Origin: Dipteris shenzhenensis
Taxonomy: Eukaryota > Polypodiophyta > Polypodiopsida > Gleicheniales
Length of the DNA: 64,000 bases
Reading direction: 5' to 3' (one strand)
Assembly (NCBI GenBank): GCA_047967505.1
Contig: CM106541.1
Shown: positions 22,301-34,300 of the stretch, in pieces
How the letters are laid out: each line of letters begins with the position of its first letter
Position numbering within the stretch: position 1 is the stretch's first letter
Position numbers and translations under genes: made by a program
The notes under the pieces: model-generated
The model's input: only the letters and a program-made list of their open reading frames with translations
What the model was told of the DNA's origin: nothing
Databases searched by the model: none

Positions 22301-25300
22301 ATAGACAGCAAAGGCAAGTTCCCAGATGGCTTCTTGATACGGACAGCAAACAAGATCAACCTTTTGCTGCCTGGACAAGATCAGGGAATAGACAGATGCA
22401 TGGTCACTTTCTTGAGTTTGCTGCTACAGCTTGCAATGAAGAGCCTTTGTGCCTTAAAGATGCTTTTGACAGCAAAGAGTGGATGAGCTGAGTTACAATC
22501 CATTGCCAAAAATGACACATGGGAATTAGAGATCTCCCTCCCGGCAAGCATGCCATTGGTACCTGGTGGGTCTACAAATTAAAAAGGAAATCTGATGGCA
22601 GTATAGATCAACACAAAGCCCGTCTTGTTGCAAAAGGATATGCCCAACAACAAGGCATTGAGTTTGAGGAGACCTTTGCTCCCACATCCCGGATTACTAC
22701 TATTAGATGTGTCATTGCCATTCCAGCCCATCACCATTGGCAAGTGCACCAACTTGTTGGAGATAAGTGCACACTAAGTACTATTTCCTAGTCTACATTT
22801 GTCTAAGTCTAAGTCTAAGTCTAAGTCTAGTCTTTATGTCTTGAGTGTGTGCCATGTGGCACTTCTACAATTATCCCATAAGCACTCTTGCTTTATGTCT
22901 TGTACTTTGGCCCATATATTCAATGGGTCACATCATTGTAATCTATCAGTCTAGCTTGTGTCTTGTCTACACTCTTCTCAAGGTATTTCTTATTTTTCAG
23001 TCTTGTCATCTCATTTCTAGTTTCTAGTTCTAGTTCTTTCTTCCATATTCCAACTTGGTATCAGAGCCAGGTTGATCCCCTCTCCTCTCCTCTCACTCTG
23101 CTGTAGCCATAGCTTCGTCTTCTCCTTTCAGCTTACCTCTCCCTCCGGCATCTCTCTCTTCAGCCTCTCGTGGCACCTCTACCTCTGCACCGCCCTCTTC
23201 TACGCTTCTGCTGGCCGCCTCTTCTCCGAGATCTGCCCTCTTTCTGCCCCGCCATTGCGCTCAGATCTGCGTGTACGCCTGCTCCAAGTCTCTGCGCCAG
23301 ATCTGCTGTAGCGCCAGATCTGTGTAAATCTGTCGTCCGTACTCTGCGCCTCGCCGTCGTACGTATGTCCGTACTCTGCTCGCCATCGTCCGTACAGATG
23401 TCCGTACAGTCCGTACGACTGTACGGAATCCGTACCTGCACAGGCTGACGACTTCTCCTGCTCCATCTTCACAAAGATCTACATCCTTTTTACACTTCTA
23501 CTTTTGCCCGGGATTAAGGTACTGAGCTTTTGCCTCTTTCAGTTTGCTGAACAATCTCTTCTTTTTTGCTGCTTCCTCCTGCTTCGATGGGCTGTCATAT
23601 GCTATGGCCTTGACAAAGTGGTGAGAGAACCGGCTTCTGGGATCTCTTCCTCTCATTTATTTCTGCAAAATTGTAAGGGAATAGACACTCCCCTTGCATC
23701 CTAGCAAGAGGTAAGACCTTCCTACATGGCATCTTCCTCTCATTCTCTCATATCTATCAACAAATTCAATGGGTCCAACTTTCATACTTGGCAGATCAAA
23801 ATCAAGTGCCATCTTATGAAAGAAGGCCTTTGGGACATTGTTCACCGTGATGCTCCCGAAGGTCCATCTGAGCAAGTTGTTGCTGCCAAGAACGACAAAG
23901 CCTATGCTATCATATTGCTTGGCCTTGGAGATGATTACATTCATCACATCTCCCACATACAGTCTACTCCTCAAGCATGGATCACTCTGGATACTCTTTT
24001 TGGAGCCCGATCTAAAAACTCTAAGATTGCACTTATGATCTCATTCTTTGATCTACATATGCAGGAAGGAGCTACTATAGCCTCTCATGTCAATTATCTT
24101 CGTTGTCTTATGGTTCAGCTTGCGTCAGTCAAGTCTCCCATCTCCGAAGATATTGCTATTGCTGTGCTTCTCAAAAGCTTACCTGACTCCTATGATACTC
24201 TTGTCACTACCTTCAAGTATCATAATAATCCTTCTCTTGAGGGTATCATCAATGCTCTCCAAGAGGAAAAAAGAACTCAACAACGAAAGGTAACTGACAC
24301 TGCATTTTTAGCAAAGAAAGGAAGTTCTAAGGTAAGAAAGCCTTGCACCCATTGTGGCAAAACTAATCATGTGGAGAAGGACTGTTTCAAGGCTCATCCA
24401 TGCACCATTTGTGGCCGTGATAATCACCGGGAGAAGGACTGTTACTCCAAAACCTCTACATCAGTTCCTGCAACTACCTCAGCCCAAGTTGCTGCAACAT
24501 CTCCATCAGCTGATCCTGCTGTTCCTTCCTCACATGATGAGAAGTGGGCTTTCTGATTACTTCTATGTTTTGTCTACCACCTTGACCACCGATGATGTAG
24601 GTCAAGGGGTTCTAGTGTCTTGGTCTTTCTATTTGTCTACAGTCACTCTTCTGTCTATCTAGTCTTGTCTGTCTGTCTATTTGTCTATCAATCTGACTAT
24701 GTTTTAGATCCATCTTGTCCTTACCCTTGTGGACCCATATGAGGATATCACTTGAGGAGGGGTGTCTCAGGATCATTTGTCTGTCATGTTTTCTATCTCT
24801 CAGTCTATCAGTCTGTCTTCTAGTCTTGTCTTTCTGTCTTACTCCTAGTGTCCACTTAAGGAGGGTGTTGGAGATAAGTGCACACTAAGTACTATTTCCT
24901 AGTCTACATTTGTCTAAGTCTAAGTCTAAGTCTAAGTCTAAGTCTAGTCTTTATGTCTTGAGTGTGTGCCATGTGGCACTTCTACAATTATCCCATAAGC
25001 ACTCTTGCTTTATGTCTTGTACTTTGGCCCATATATTCAATGGGTCACATCACTGTAATCTATCAGTCTAGCTTGTGTCTTGTCTACACTCTTCTCAAGG
25101 CATTTCTTATTTTTTAGTCTTGTCATCTCATTTCTAGTTTCTAGTTCTAGTTCTTTCTTCCATATTCCAACTCAACTTGACATCAAGACTGCTTTTCTTC
25201 ATGGGGATCTGCAGGAAGAAGTTTATGTGACACAACCTCTTGGTTGGAGGTTGTTAAGTCTGAAAACAAGGTATGCTGGCTTAGAAAAGCCCTTTATGGT

Positions 25301-28300
25301 TTGAAGCAGGCACCCAGGGCATGGTATGCCAAAATTCATGCACATTTACTATCCCTTGGTTTTCAGAATAGCCCCACAGAGCCCACTCTTTATGTCCGTG
25401 GGAGTAAATCTGATTTTTTAGTGCAGATTTTATATGTGGATGATATGCCAATCACGGGCCCAGATACTCAGCATATTGCAGCTTTCAAGGCTGATTTGCA
25501 ACAAGCTTTTGAAATGTCAGACATGGGACAGCTACACTATTATTTGGGCATTCAGTTTGCTCATGTTGAGGGGGGTATCATGATGTCACAGTCCAAGTCC
25601 AAGTATATTGGACAGCTCCTTGATCGTTTTCAATTCGAGGATTGCAAGCCAATCTCTACTCCAGTGGACCCTGGCTTCAAATTTTCAGCTCATGATGGGA
25701 GCCCACCATGTGATATCACTCTTTACCAGCAAGCTGTTGGATGTCTCATTTACTTATGTCACACTAGACCTGACTTACAGTATGCAGTATCTCAGCTCAG
25801 CAGGTTCATGTCACATGCACAGGCCCAGTTCACAGCATTGGCAAGCAGTGAAGAGAGTCTTCAGATATCTCGGAGGCACTCAGGATTTAGCTCTCTTCTA
25901 TGGTGATCAGGGTTCGCTTACCATGCATGCTTACACGGATAGTGATTGGGCAGGTTGTTCCGACACCAGAGTGTCACATACCGGCAATTGTTTTTTGCTT
26001 AGCAGTTCATGTATCTCTTGGCTCAGCAAGAAGCAACCAACAGTTGCCACATCTAGCTGTGAGGCAGTACAGGGCAGCCTTCACTGCTACAGTAGAGTGT
26101 GTCTGGCTTGAACAGTTACTTATTCTTGGTATTCACCAGACATCATCCACTATGGTCTACACTAACAGCCAGAGTGCTTTGGCCATTGCGCGTAATCCAA
26201 TGTTTCATGCGTGTACCAAGCACATTGAAGTTCACTATCATTATGTTCGAGAGCGGTTGTCAGCAGGAGATAGAGAGTTGTCCTACCTTCCCACAAAGGA
26301 CAACATAGCAAATATGTTTACAAAGGCACTTCCTCGTCCCAAGTTCGAAGTCTTCCAACAGGCTTTACACTTGGTTCCCTTTGTTACATGATCTGACATA
26401 CCTTGTACATTCATAGGTGGCTATATCCTTTTGGATGAACATGTGCCACCATGACCAGAAAATACCAGGTATTCTGAGACGTTTCCAGAATACTTCAGCC
26501 CATACCATGGAGGGCGGTTTGTAGGCCATCTTCTCCCAGTTCTAGTGATGCCCTATGGGCCCTAGTATGTGCCTTGTAGGCATAGTTATAGGTACTCTAG
26601 TATTTTAGTGCCTTTTATGCCACATAGGACATTTAGTCCTATGTGCCTAGGACACTTAGTCCTAGGGTCTACCTTCAAGTACTATGTACTTCTCTTTTCA
26701 TCTAATCTAGTTGACGTGACGGCTGATATCCATCGACTCTTGAATCTTGCGCTTGCTCTCTCGTCTATCGATCCTTCAGTTAGTGAGGACTATGACTCGT
26801 GATATTGATGATGATGACATTTACTATGTCCTACACAATTTTCTAGCATGGGTTAGGATGCTCGTTAGTAGCTCCACCCTTTTTGCTAATTGTATTAGGT
26901 TTTCTATCAATCTCATAGGCCCATCGGTCTTTAGTAGACTTTAATAAACTTTCTTTATTTCTTTCTCCCCCTCAAGATGACATCTTTGCTCAAAATACTT
27001 TTCTGACTCCACATGGTACAGCCTATATGGTTACCTCTTTGCAACCGACAAAGATGCATTTGTTGGCCTTATCATCCCACTTATCCTATAATTTTCTTGG
27101 GGATTATGGCTTGGCTTTTATGCATAACTTCTAGCTTATTAATGAGCTAGGGGTTCCAAGGCATCAATGCCAAGTGGCCACTGGCAATCACTTCAAGCAA
27201 GTTTGAATATATTTCTATGTTGCACGAAACGTTTCCATGCAGGAAACACGGTAGTTTTGAAACGTTTCAGAAACGGCAAGGGTAGGCTGAATAAAGTATA
27301 TTTCTGCTCATAGAAGCTAGCAATTACACAAAACATGCACCATATAGTGCGCAATTCGAGCAATTGGAATCTTGGAGGGCATGGATCAAATGATCTTTGA
27401 AGATGCGATTCATATAGTGCATCGGCGACTTAGTCGTCACCCATGTAGATTGTTACTCCTGAAGCCTTTGCTATGCACCCACCATGATAATGCAAGGGCA
27501 TGCCATCATCTTTTGTCAATACCTGCCCTTGTTGGCTTTTCTTTTGGCGCACTTGTAGATTAGGCGTCCAAAACATTTCCAAGTTTCGGAAACACCCCAA
27601 TTTTGGAAACGTTAGGAGACGGGGTTTCGTAACTTTTTGGGATGTTTCTTGCAACTAAGATATATTTGTCTTACATAGTGCAATTTTCTTGGGGATTATG
27701 ACTTGGCCTTGTGTGCGTGACTTCTCTATTATCAATGAGCTAGGTGGTGCATCAAGATAAAGTTGCAATCCTTCTACTTGCTACAATATTTCCATGGGAA
27801 TTATGGCTTGGCCTTTATGCTTGACTTTTGGCTCAGTAATGAGCTATGACTTGTGGGCCATTAGGGCCAAAATGCAATCCCTTCAAGTATTTAAATGATT
27901 TTTTTCTTACATGATGCAATATTCCCATGCGTGTTATGGCTTGACTTAATACACTCGTGAGTGAATTTTTCCATCTCTCTGATTCGTTTGTCAAAGATGT
28001 GGGCCTCTACCCTAGAAAATGTCATTTTCTATCTTTTTCCACCGCTATGGAAGAGGCCTATACAACATAGTACTATACATCTTGCTGTATTCTCTGTTGA
28101 ACTCTCTACACAAAACATTAGGAGAGATAGTGAGAGCAGTGTACACAGGACATCAGGATGGCCCAAGCTATCTTCTACTTGACAAGAGCAACATATTGTG
28201 AGAGCTCACAAACATAAGGCTTTCATCCACAACTTACACAAAAAAGCACTAACCTAGCCAACTAGACTATCCTTAAGCTGAATCATCACTTGACTCTGCA

Positions 28301-31300
28301 TTCTCTGAGTCCAGGCCACAATCCAGAGGTCCCCTTCCCTAGATAGTAGTCTTTGCTGAAAAGAAAGAAAGGACGTTGCAAGATGTGGCTGAATGTTATG
28401 TATGGCAAGAATTATCAGGATGCATAAACCTCTGTTTCCAATGGCAAATTGTGTCGATGCTATGTTGCATTTACTTTTTTTGGAGGAGGAAAAGAAGATT
28501 GACGATGTGATTGTATGTCGAGGCAATAAAGATGATGTTGAGTGCTAGTTGTGCATGATGAGGAGGTTGAAGTCTCAGATGCTTTGACAAAAAGATGTGA
28601 GTGAGAATGAAGCTCTCATTGGACACATCATGCATACCAATAAGTGTGATGATGTGCCTGAGGGGGGTGCCTTTCATGTCTTTCTACAAGCATTCTTCAA
28701 ATGGGGAGGAAGCTCATTTGCTCTTGGATTTTGTTAAGGATCAAGCAATGGGTTTGGCTTACAACTTGCACGAATGAGGCAGTGGAGCCTCTTGAGGGAT
28801 TCCTAGTTTTAGATCATGGGTTGGGTGAGCCCCAGGGACCTTTGTGTGTGGAGGTGACCTCAAACGTTGTGGCTTACGTGGAGACGAACCAACCTCATGG
28901 TACAATTCTGATGCCTAATGATTAGTGGAGTAATGTGGTGTCTTGGCAAAGGGGTGAGTTTGTTGATTTGTTGGATGCTATGCATGGTAATGTTGGTATG
29001 AGTACTCCGCAATATCGTGTTGGGCAAAGAACTCGTTTGTTGGACATAGTTGGCCTATGTCTTAGCCAGGTTGGGGAAGGCATTGTGGGGCATGGATTGA
29101 TGCAATATATGGTAGTGTTTCTGTTCGAGTCTTGATGTTTCTACTATCGCTCTTAGCAGGCAGCATGCATGTGGGGGCTAGTGGGGCACCCATACTCTAG
29201 AAGAGTTCTTTTACAGGAGATGGAAACTGCGTACCTTTTGTTTTTTATAGAGGTTGATGGGTCTTATCTGGGAGATTAAGCCCATGCAACTGCTAAGTAT
29301 GCGCTGTGTACTTCGTAGTTGAGGACGAATATGTTACACTAAATTTTAGTTTATGCTAAAGTGAAGCTATAACCCCTCTTCGCTATGGAGTCTAGAGGAA
29401 GATGGGGGAGCTCATGCCCTTTGAGATGTAGTTTAGATCTTGAAAATAAGGTGAGTCTGAAGGGGGGAAATTAAATGGTTGAAAGTGTGTTTGTGTTCTT
29501 ATAGGGGGGTAGAGTGGTTAGGGGGTTTAAAAATTAAGGTACAATGTAAAGGGGGAAAAAGAAAGATATAGAAGAATGAGATGTCGAGGAAAAGTCTAGT
29601 GAGAGGAAGAATGTGGAGTAAATAGGAGTCGTTGTGGGAGTAAGTAACACAAGGGAGATATACACAAAAGAGAGATGTATGCATACAGAGTTTTTGGTTG
29701 GTGGTGTTGGGAATAGACGCCGTTTTGGTCAAGTCACTCTCTCCTTCCTTCACCCTTGCTGTCATGAGTGTAGTTCATTAAAATCGAAAGTCCTTTGTCA
29801 GTATCTGTGTGGAGAGGTCTATCCTCTTGACTCTCTTGAAGCTGTCAAGGGCTAGGTTGTGGGTGATTGGAGGCATGACCTACACTAAGGCTCTCACCAA
29901 GTGCCCCACCTATCTACACTAGAGGAGCTGCCCTAGGAGACTTGAGACCTCGACCCTCTATCTAAACTCAGCTCCATCCAATGTCTAGAAGAATCCCGCA
30001 TATGGACTCTGGAAACTCCATGGTCACCCTGATCCATGGAACACCATCATCCGCAAGTACTCCAGCATGGTTCTGAAGCAAGCTCCAATGGAAGACAAAA
30101 TGGGACAATATTCCTTTGGATGCCACAAGAAGTATAGCATCACTGGAAACCTTAACACATGACGTGTCATCTCCATGTCGTCTTATGTAAAACTGTGGTA
30201 TCATGATATAAAGGAAACCAAATGCGGGTATAGGTATATGGGGTTCTGCTCCTCAAGGGCCTAGTAGTGACGAGGGAACTCAACTGGAGAAGGAACAGTC
30301 CTCTCCCATGGATGGTAAACTCCAGGTTGTGGTCACCCTCTATTGCCAAGCTCACTTGGATCCAGTCTCAAGTGGGCATGAGGCCTACAATGCGGCCCAT
30401 CGCTGCTCTGCCTTGAGGGACTATATGGCTATCTGCACCTACTACTTGTCCTCTAGGGAAAGGAAAATCTGAACAGCTGGGGGAGTACATTGAGGTAAGG
30501 CGATTCATGCGCTTTGTCCCAATTTGGACTATTTGACAAATCAACAAGCATCTAAGGCCTCTGGTTATTTACATGGAAATCTGATGACAGATCCTGCAAA
30601 GAAGTGGATGTACGAAGATGACAAAGTGAAGAGGTGAGACACCAAAAAAGATGCCTAAATTGTGATTTGAATTGACATTCATAACTGTACTAATAAATTG
30701 GAGGCAAACAAGAAGATTTCAGCTTGACGGCTTCAAAATACTCAGAAATTTTGGTGGCCACAGATTCTCATCTTGTGCTGATCCTTTCTTAAGCATACAT
30801 TCAGGATGACTGTCTTGCAAAAGGTAAGAGGAGCTCCTTGGAGGCCTATTGTGCTATGTTTTTGATTTGGTAACACACTCATCTTGCAACACCATGATAA
30901 GCTCCCAGGAAGACCAATTGACAAACAGCTCGAACTCAACACAGAAACCTTGCACATTCCCAACAACTTATGAAGGCTGCATTGACAACAGCTGGCAAAG
31001 CTGACCTATAGATTAATCAAACGCTATTTTTCACTGGAATGAGATGTTGCATGATGAATCTGATTTGACTGACAGTCTGAAGAATAGGCTTCCTACAGTA
31101 TCATATTTCTTGTCACTGAATTTCCAGCTCGAACAAACATGCCAAAAAAGAGAGTAGAATGAATTGTCCTATGTCATTATTGTAGGATTTAAGCAAGCGA
31201 ACCTGAAGGCATTTTTCCCCACATGAACAGCCATGGGCTTGATATGAAACAAGCAGAAAAGAAAACATATTAGTAACAATATCGTGATGCGTTGATGATG

Positions 31301-34300
31301 TCATATTTCAAGTGGCTATGCATTCATCAGTCATGTAAGAGAAGTGACAAAGACCTCTTGATGGATACCATCACCGTTCAAGTCACGCACTCCCACATGG
31401 GGAAGTTCCCATATCCTGACCCTGCAAATAAACCAAAAAGAAAATCTTTTAGTTGGAGCTTTTGACCTTTACATGCTTTAGCTTTCCTTTGCACATTTGA
31501 AATAAAACTCTTTCTCTAATTTTAAGCTATTACAAAATGACATTTTATAGAGTTAATTGCCCTCTAAATGATGGGCAGATTTGATAATATACAGAGGAAA
31601 TTGCCATCAAAAGTCTCTCTAGATGCTGTATGACATGGTGAAATGCCATCATGCATTGGAGAAATCAGATCTGAGAATCCTGATGATGTATAGGACAAGC
31701 TAAAAACCTCATTTGAATAAAGTAATGAATTGAGTTGTTAATGAGTCAAATGGATTTTGTGTTAGTGAACCCTCAAGGCACATATTTTCATAAGACTCGA
31801 TTATATCCAATAGTACCCTTAAAAATTTTGAAGAACACAGAAGAAAAAAAAAGAGACAAGGGAATAAGGGAGTTTTGTAAGAGACATTAAACAAAAGTAA
31901 CAGTAATAGAACAAAACTTTAAAAGCAAAGCTATACTTGTATTCTCATCCGTCACAGGGGCATGAAATTCTAAGTACTTTAATGTACTACAAGACTGTGA
32001 CAACTTTGGTTTTAAAAGTCCAAGCGTGGGCTTACTAATGTGTAATTAAACGCGGCATGGTGCCTAGCACATAAGCGTAATTAATCCCTAGGCCCAAAGT
32101 GTTGGAATATGGAAGCAAGAATTAGAACTAGAAACTGGAAATGAAATAACTAGACTGAAAAACAAGAAATACCTTGAGAAGAGTGTAGACAAGACACAAG
32201 CTAGACTTATCGATTACAATGATGTGACCCATTGAATATATGGGCCAAAGTACAAGACATAAAGCAAGAGTGCTTATGGGATAATTGTAGAAGTGCCACA
32301 TGGCACACACTCAAGACATAAAGACTAGACTTAGACTTAGACAAATGTAGACTAGGAAATACTATACTTAGTGTGCACTTATCTCCAACACCCTCCTTAA
32401 GTGGACACTAGGAGTAAGACAGAAAAACAAGACTAGAAGACTGAGAGACAAGATAGAAAACATGACAGACAAAAGATCCTGAGACACCCCTCCTCAAGTG
32501 ATATCCTCATATGAGTCCACAAGGGTAGGGACAAGATGGATCTAAAACACAGTCAGATTGATAGACAAATAGACAGACAGACAAGACTAGATAGACAGAA
32601 GACTGACTGTAGACAAATAGAAAGACCAAGACACTAGAACCCCTTGACCTACATCATCGGTGGTCAAGGTGGTAGACAAGACATAGAAGTAATCAGAAAG
32701 CCCACTTCTCATCATATGAGGAAGGAACAACAGGATCAGCTGATGGAGATGTTGCAGCAACATGGGCTGAGGTAGATGCAGGAGCTGATGTAGAGGTTTT
32801 GGAGTAGCAATCCCTCTCCCGGTGATTATCACGGCCACAAATAGTGCATGGATGAGCTTTGAAACAGTCCTCCATATGATTAGTTTTGCCACAATGGGTG
32901 CAAGGCTTTCTTACCTTAGAACTTCCTTTCTTTGCTAAAAATGCAGTGTCAGTTACCTTTCGTTGTTGAGTTCTTTCTTCCTCTTGGAGAGCATTGATGA
33001 TACCCTCAAGAGAAGGATTATTATGATACTTGAAGGTAGTGACAAGAGTAGCATAGGTGTCAGGTAAGCTTTTGAGAAGCACAGCAATAGCAATATCTTC
33101 GGAGATAGGAGACTTGACTGACGCAAGCTGAACCATAAGACTGCGAAGATAATTGACATGAGAGGCTATAGTAGCTCCTTCCTGCATATGTAGATCAAAG
33201 AATGAGACCATAAGTGCAATCTTAGAGTTTTTAGATCGGGCTCCAAAAAGGGTATCCAAAGTGATCCATGCTTGAGGAGCAGATTGTATGTCGGAGATGT
33301 GATGAATGTAATCATCTCCAAGGCCGAGCAATATAATAGCATAGGCTTTGTCATTCTTGGCAGTGACAACTTGCTCAGAAGGACCTTCGGGAGCAACACG
33401 TTGAACAATGTCCCAAAGACCTTCTTTCATAAGATGGCACTTGATTTTGATCTGCCAAGTATGAAAGTTGGTCCCATTCAATTTGTTGATAGATATGAGA
33501 GAATGAGAGGAAGATGCCATGTGGGAAGGTCTTACCTCTTGCTAGGATGCAAGGGCAGTGTCTATTCCCTTACAATATTGCAGAAATAAATGAGAGGAGA
33601 GATCCAAGAAGCCGGTTCTCTCACCACTTTGTCAAGGCCATAGCATATGACAGCCCATCAAAGCAGGAGGAACCAGCCAAAAAAGGAGAGACTGCTCAGC
33701 AAACTGAAAGAGGCAAAGCACAGTACCTTAATCCCAGGCAGAGGTAGAGGTGCAAAAAAAAGGGCGCAGATCTTCGTATAGATGGAGCAGATTTCAAACA
33801 GCCATCTGGAAAAATCGACCTGTGCAGGTACGGATTCCGTACAGTCGTACGGACTGTACAGACAGCTGTACGGACGGTGAGCAGAGTACGGAGTACGGCC
33901 GACGTACGGATGTCGTACAGAGTGCGGCCGACGTACGGATGTCGTGCAGAGTACGGACGACGGCGCAGAACTGTACGGATAGCAGGAACGGGTGCTAGAC
34001 TGCGCAGATCTGTCGTGACAGCAGGGTGTTGCGCAGATCTGGCGCTCAGATCTGTGGCTGAGCTGCGCAGATCTGGGGCAGATCTGAAGCGGGATACACA
34101 CAGATCTGGCGCACAGATCTGGAGCGCAATGACGGGGCAGAAAGAGGGAAAAAGGCGGCCAGCAGAAGTGTAGAAGAGGGCGGTGCAGGTTTTTTTGGGA
34201 CAGATGTCGGAGAGAGAGGTAAACTGAAAGGAGAAGACGAAGCTATGGTTGCAGCAAAGTGAGAGGAGAGGAGAGGGGATCTACATGCTCTAATACCATG

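Larger units (their letters stand above)
22755..25172 (+). mobile_element. Gag-only LTR retrotransposon (TR-GAG type), copy 1
   Basis: LTRs 22755-23055 and 24866-25172 start TGTTGGAGATAAG, with an exact duplication CAACT at 22750-22754 and 25173-25177. Primer site TGGTATCAGAGCC follows the 5' LTR and a purine tract TTAAGGAGGG precedes the 3' LTR. Only a gag ORF is present; there is no protease, integrase or RT. The two LTRs differ by one (TCTAAG) unit and a few bases, so the insertion is young. The family is repeated in reverse at 32100-34581. The architecture fits the known class of terminal-repeat elements carrying only GAG. Confidence 0.93.
18406..26778 (+). mobile_element. Ty1/copia retrotransposon with a nested gag-only LTR element
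   Basis: LTRs 18406-18667 and 26520-26778 (TGTAGG...TTTA/TTCA) and an exact 5-bp duplication GTTAG at 18401-18405 and 26779-26783. Order inside is gag, protease, integrase, RT, RNase H, as in copia. Without the nested insertion at 22755-25172 it is about 5.95 kb, a normal copia size. It inserted in the 3' UTR of the LINE at 16700-18405. Stops and frameshifts throughout mean it is not autonomous. Confidence 0.95.

Noticed and set aside
23160-23472. Overlapping ORFs on both strands, about 90 aa each
   Set aside because: They come from the GC-rich GTAC/CAGATCTG leader of the gag-only element, which has no stops by composition.
28701-29135. Two consecutive short plus-strand ORFs as a possible host gene
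   Set aside because: No recognised domain, stops between them, inside an intron of a gene on the other strand. Kept only as unrecognised intron DNA.
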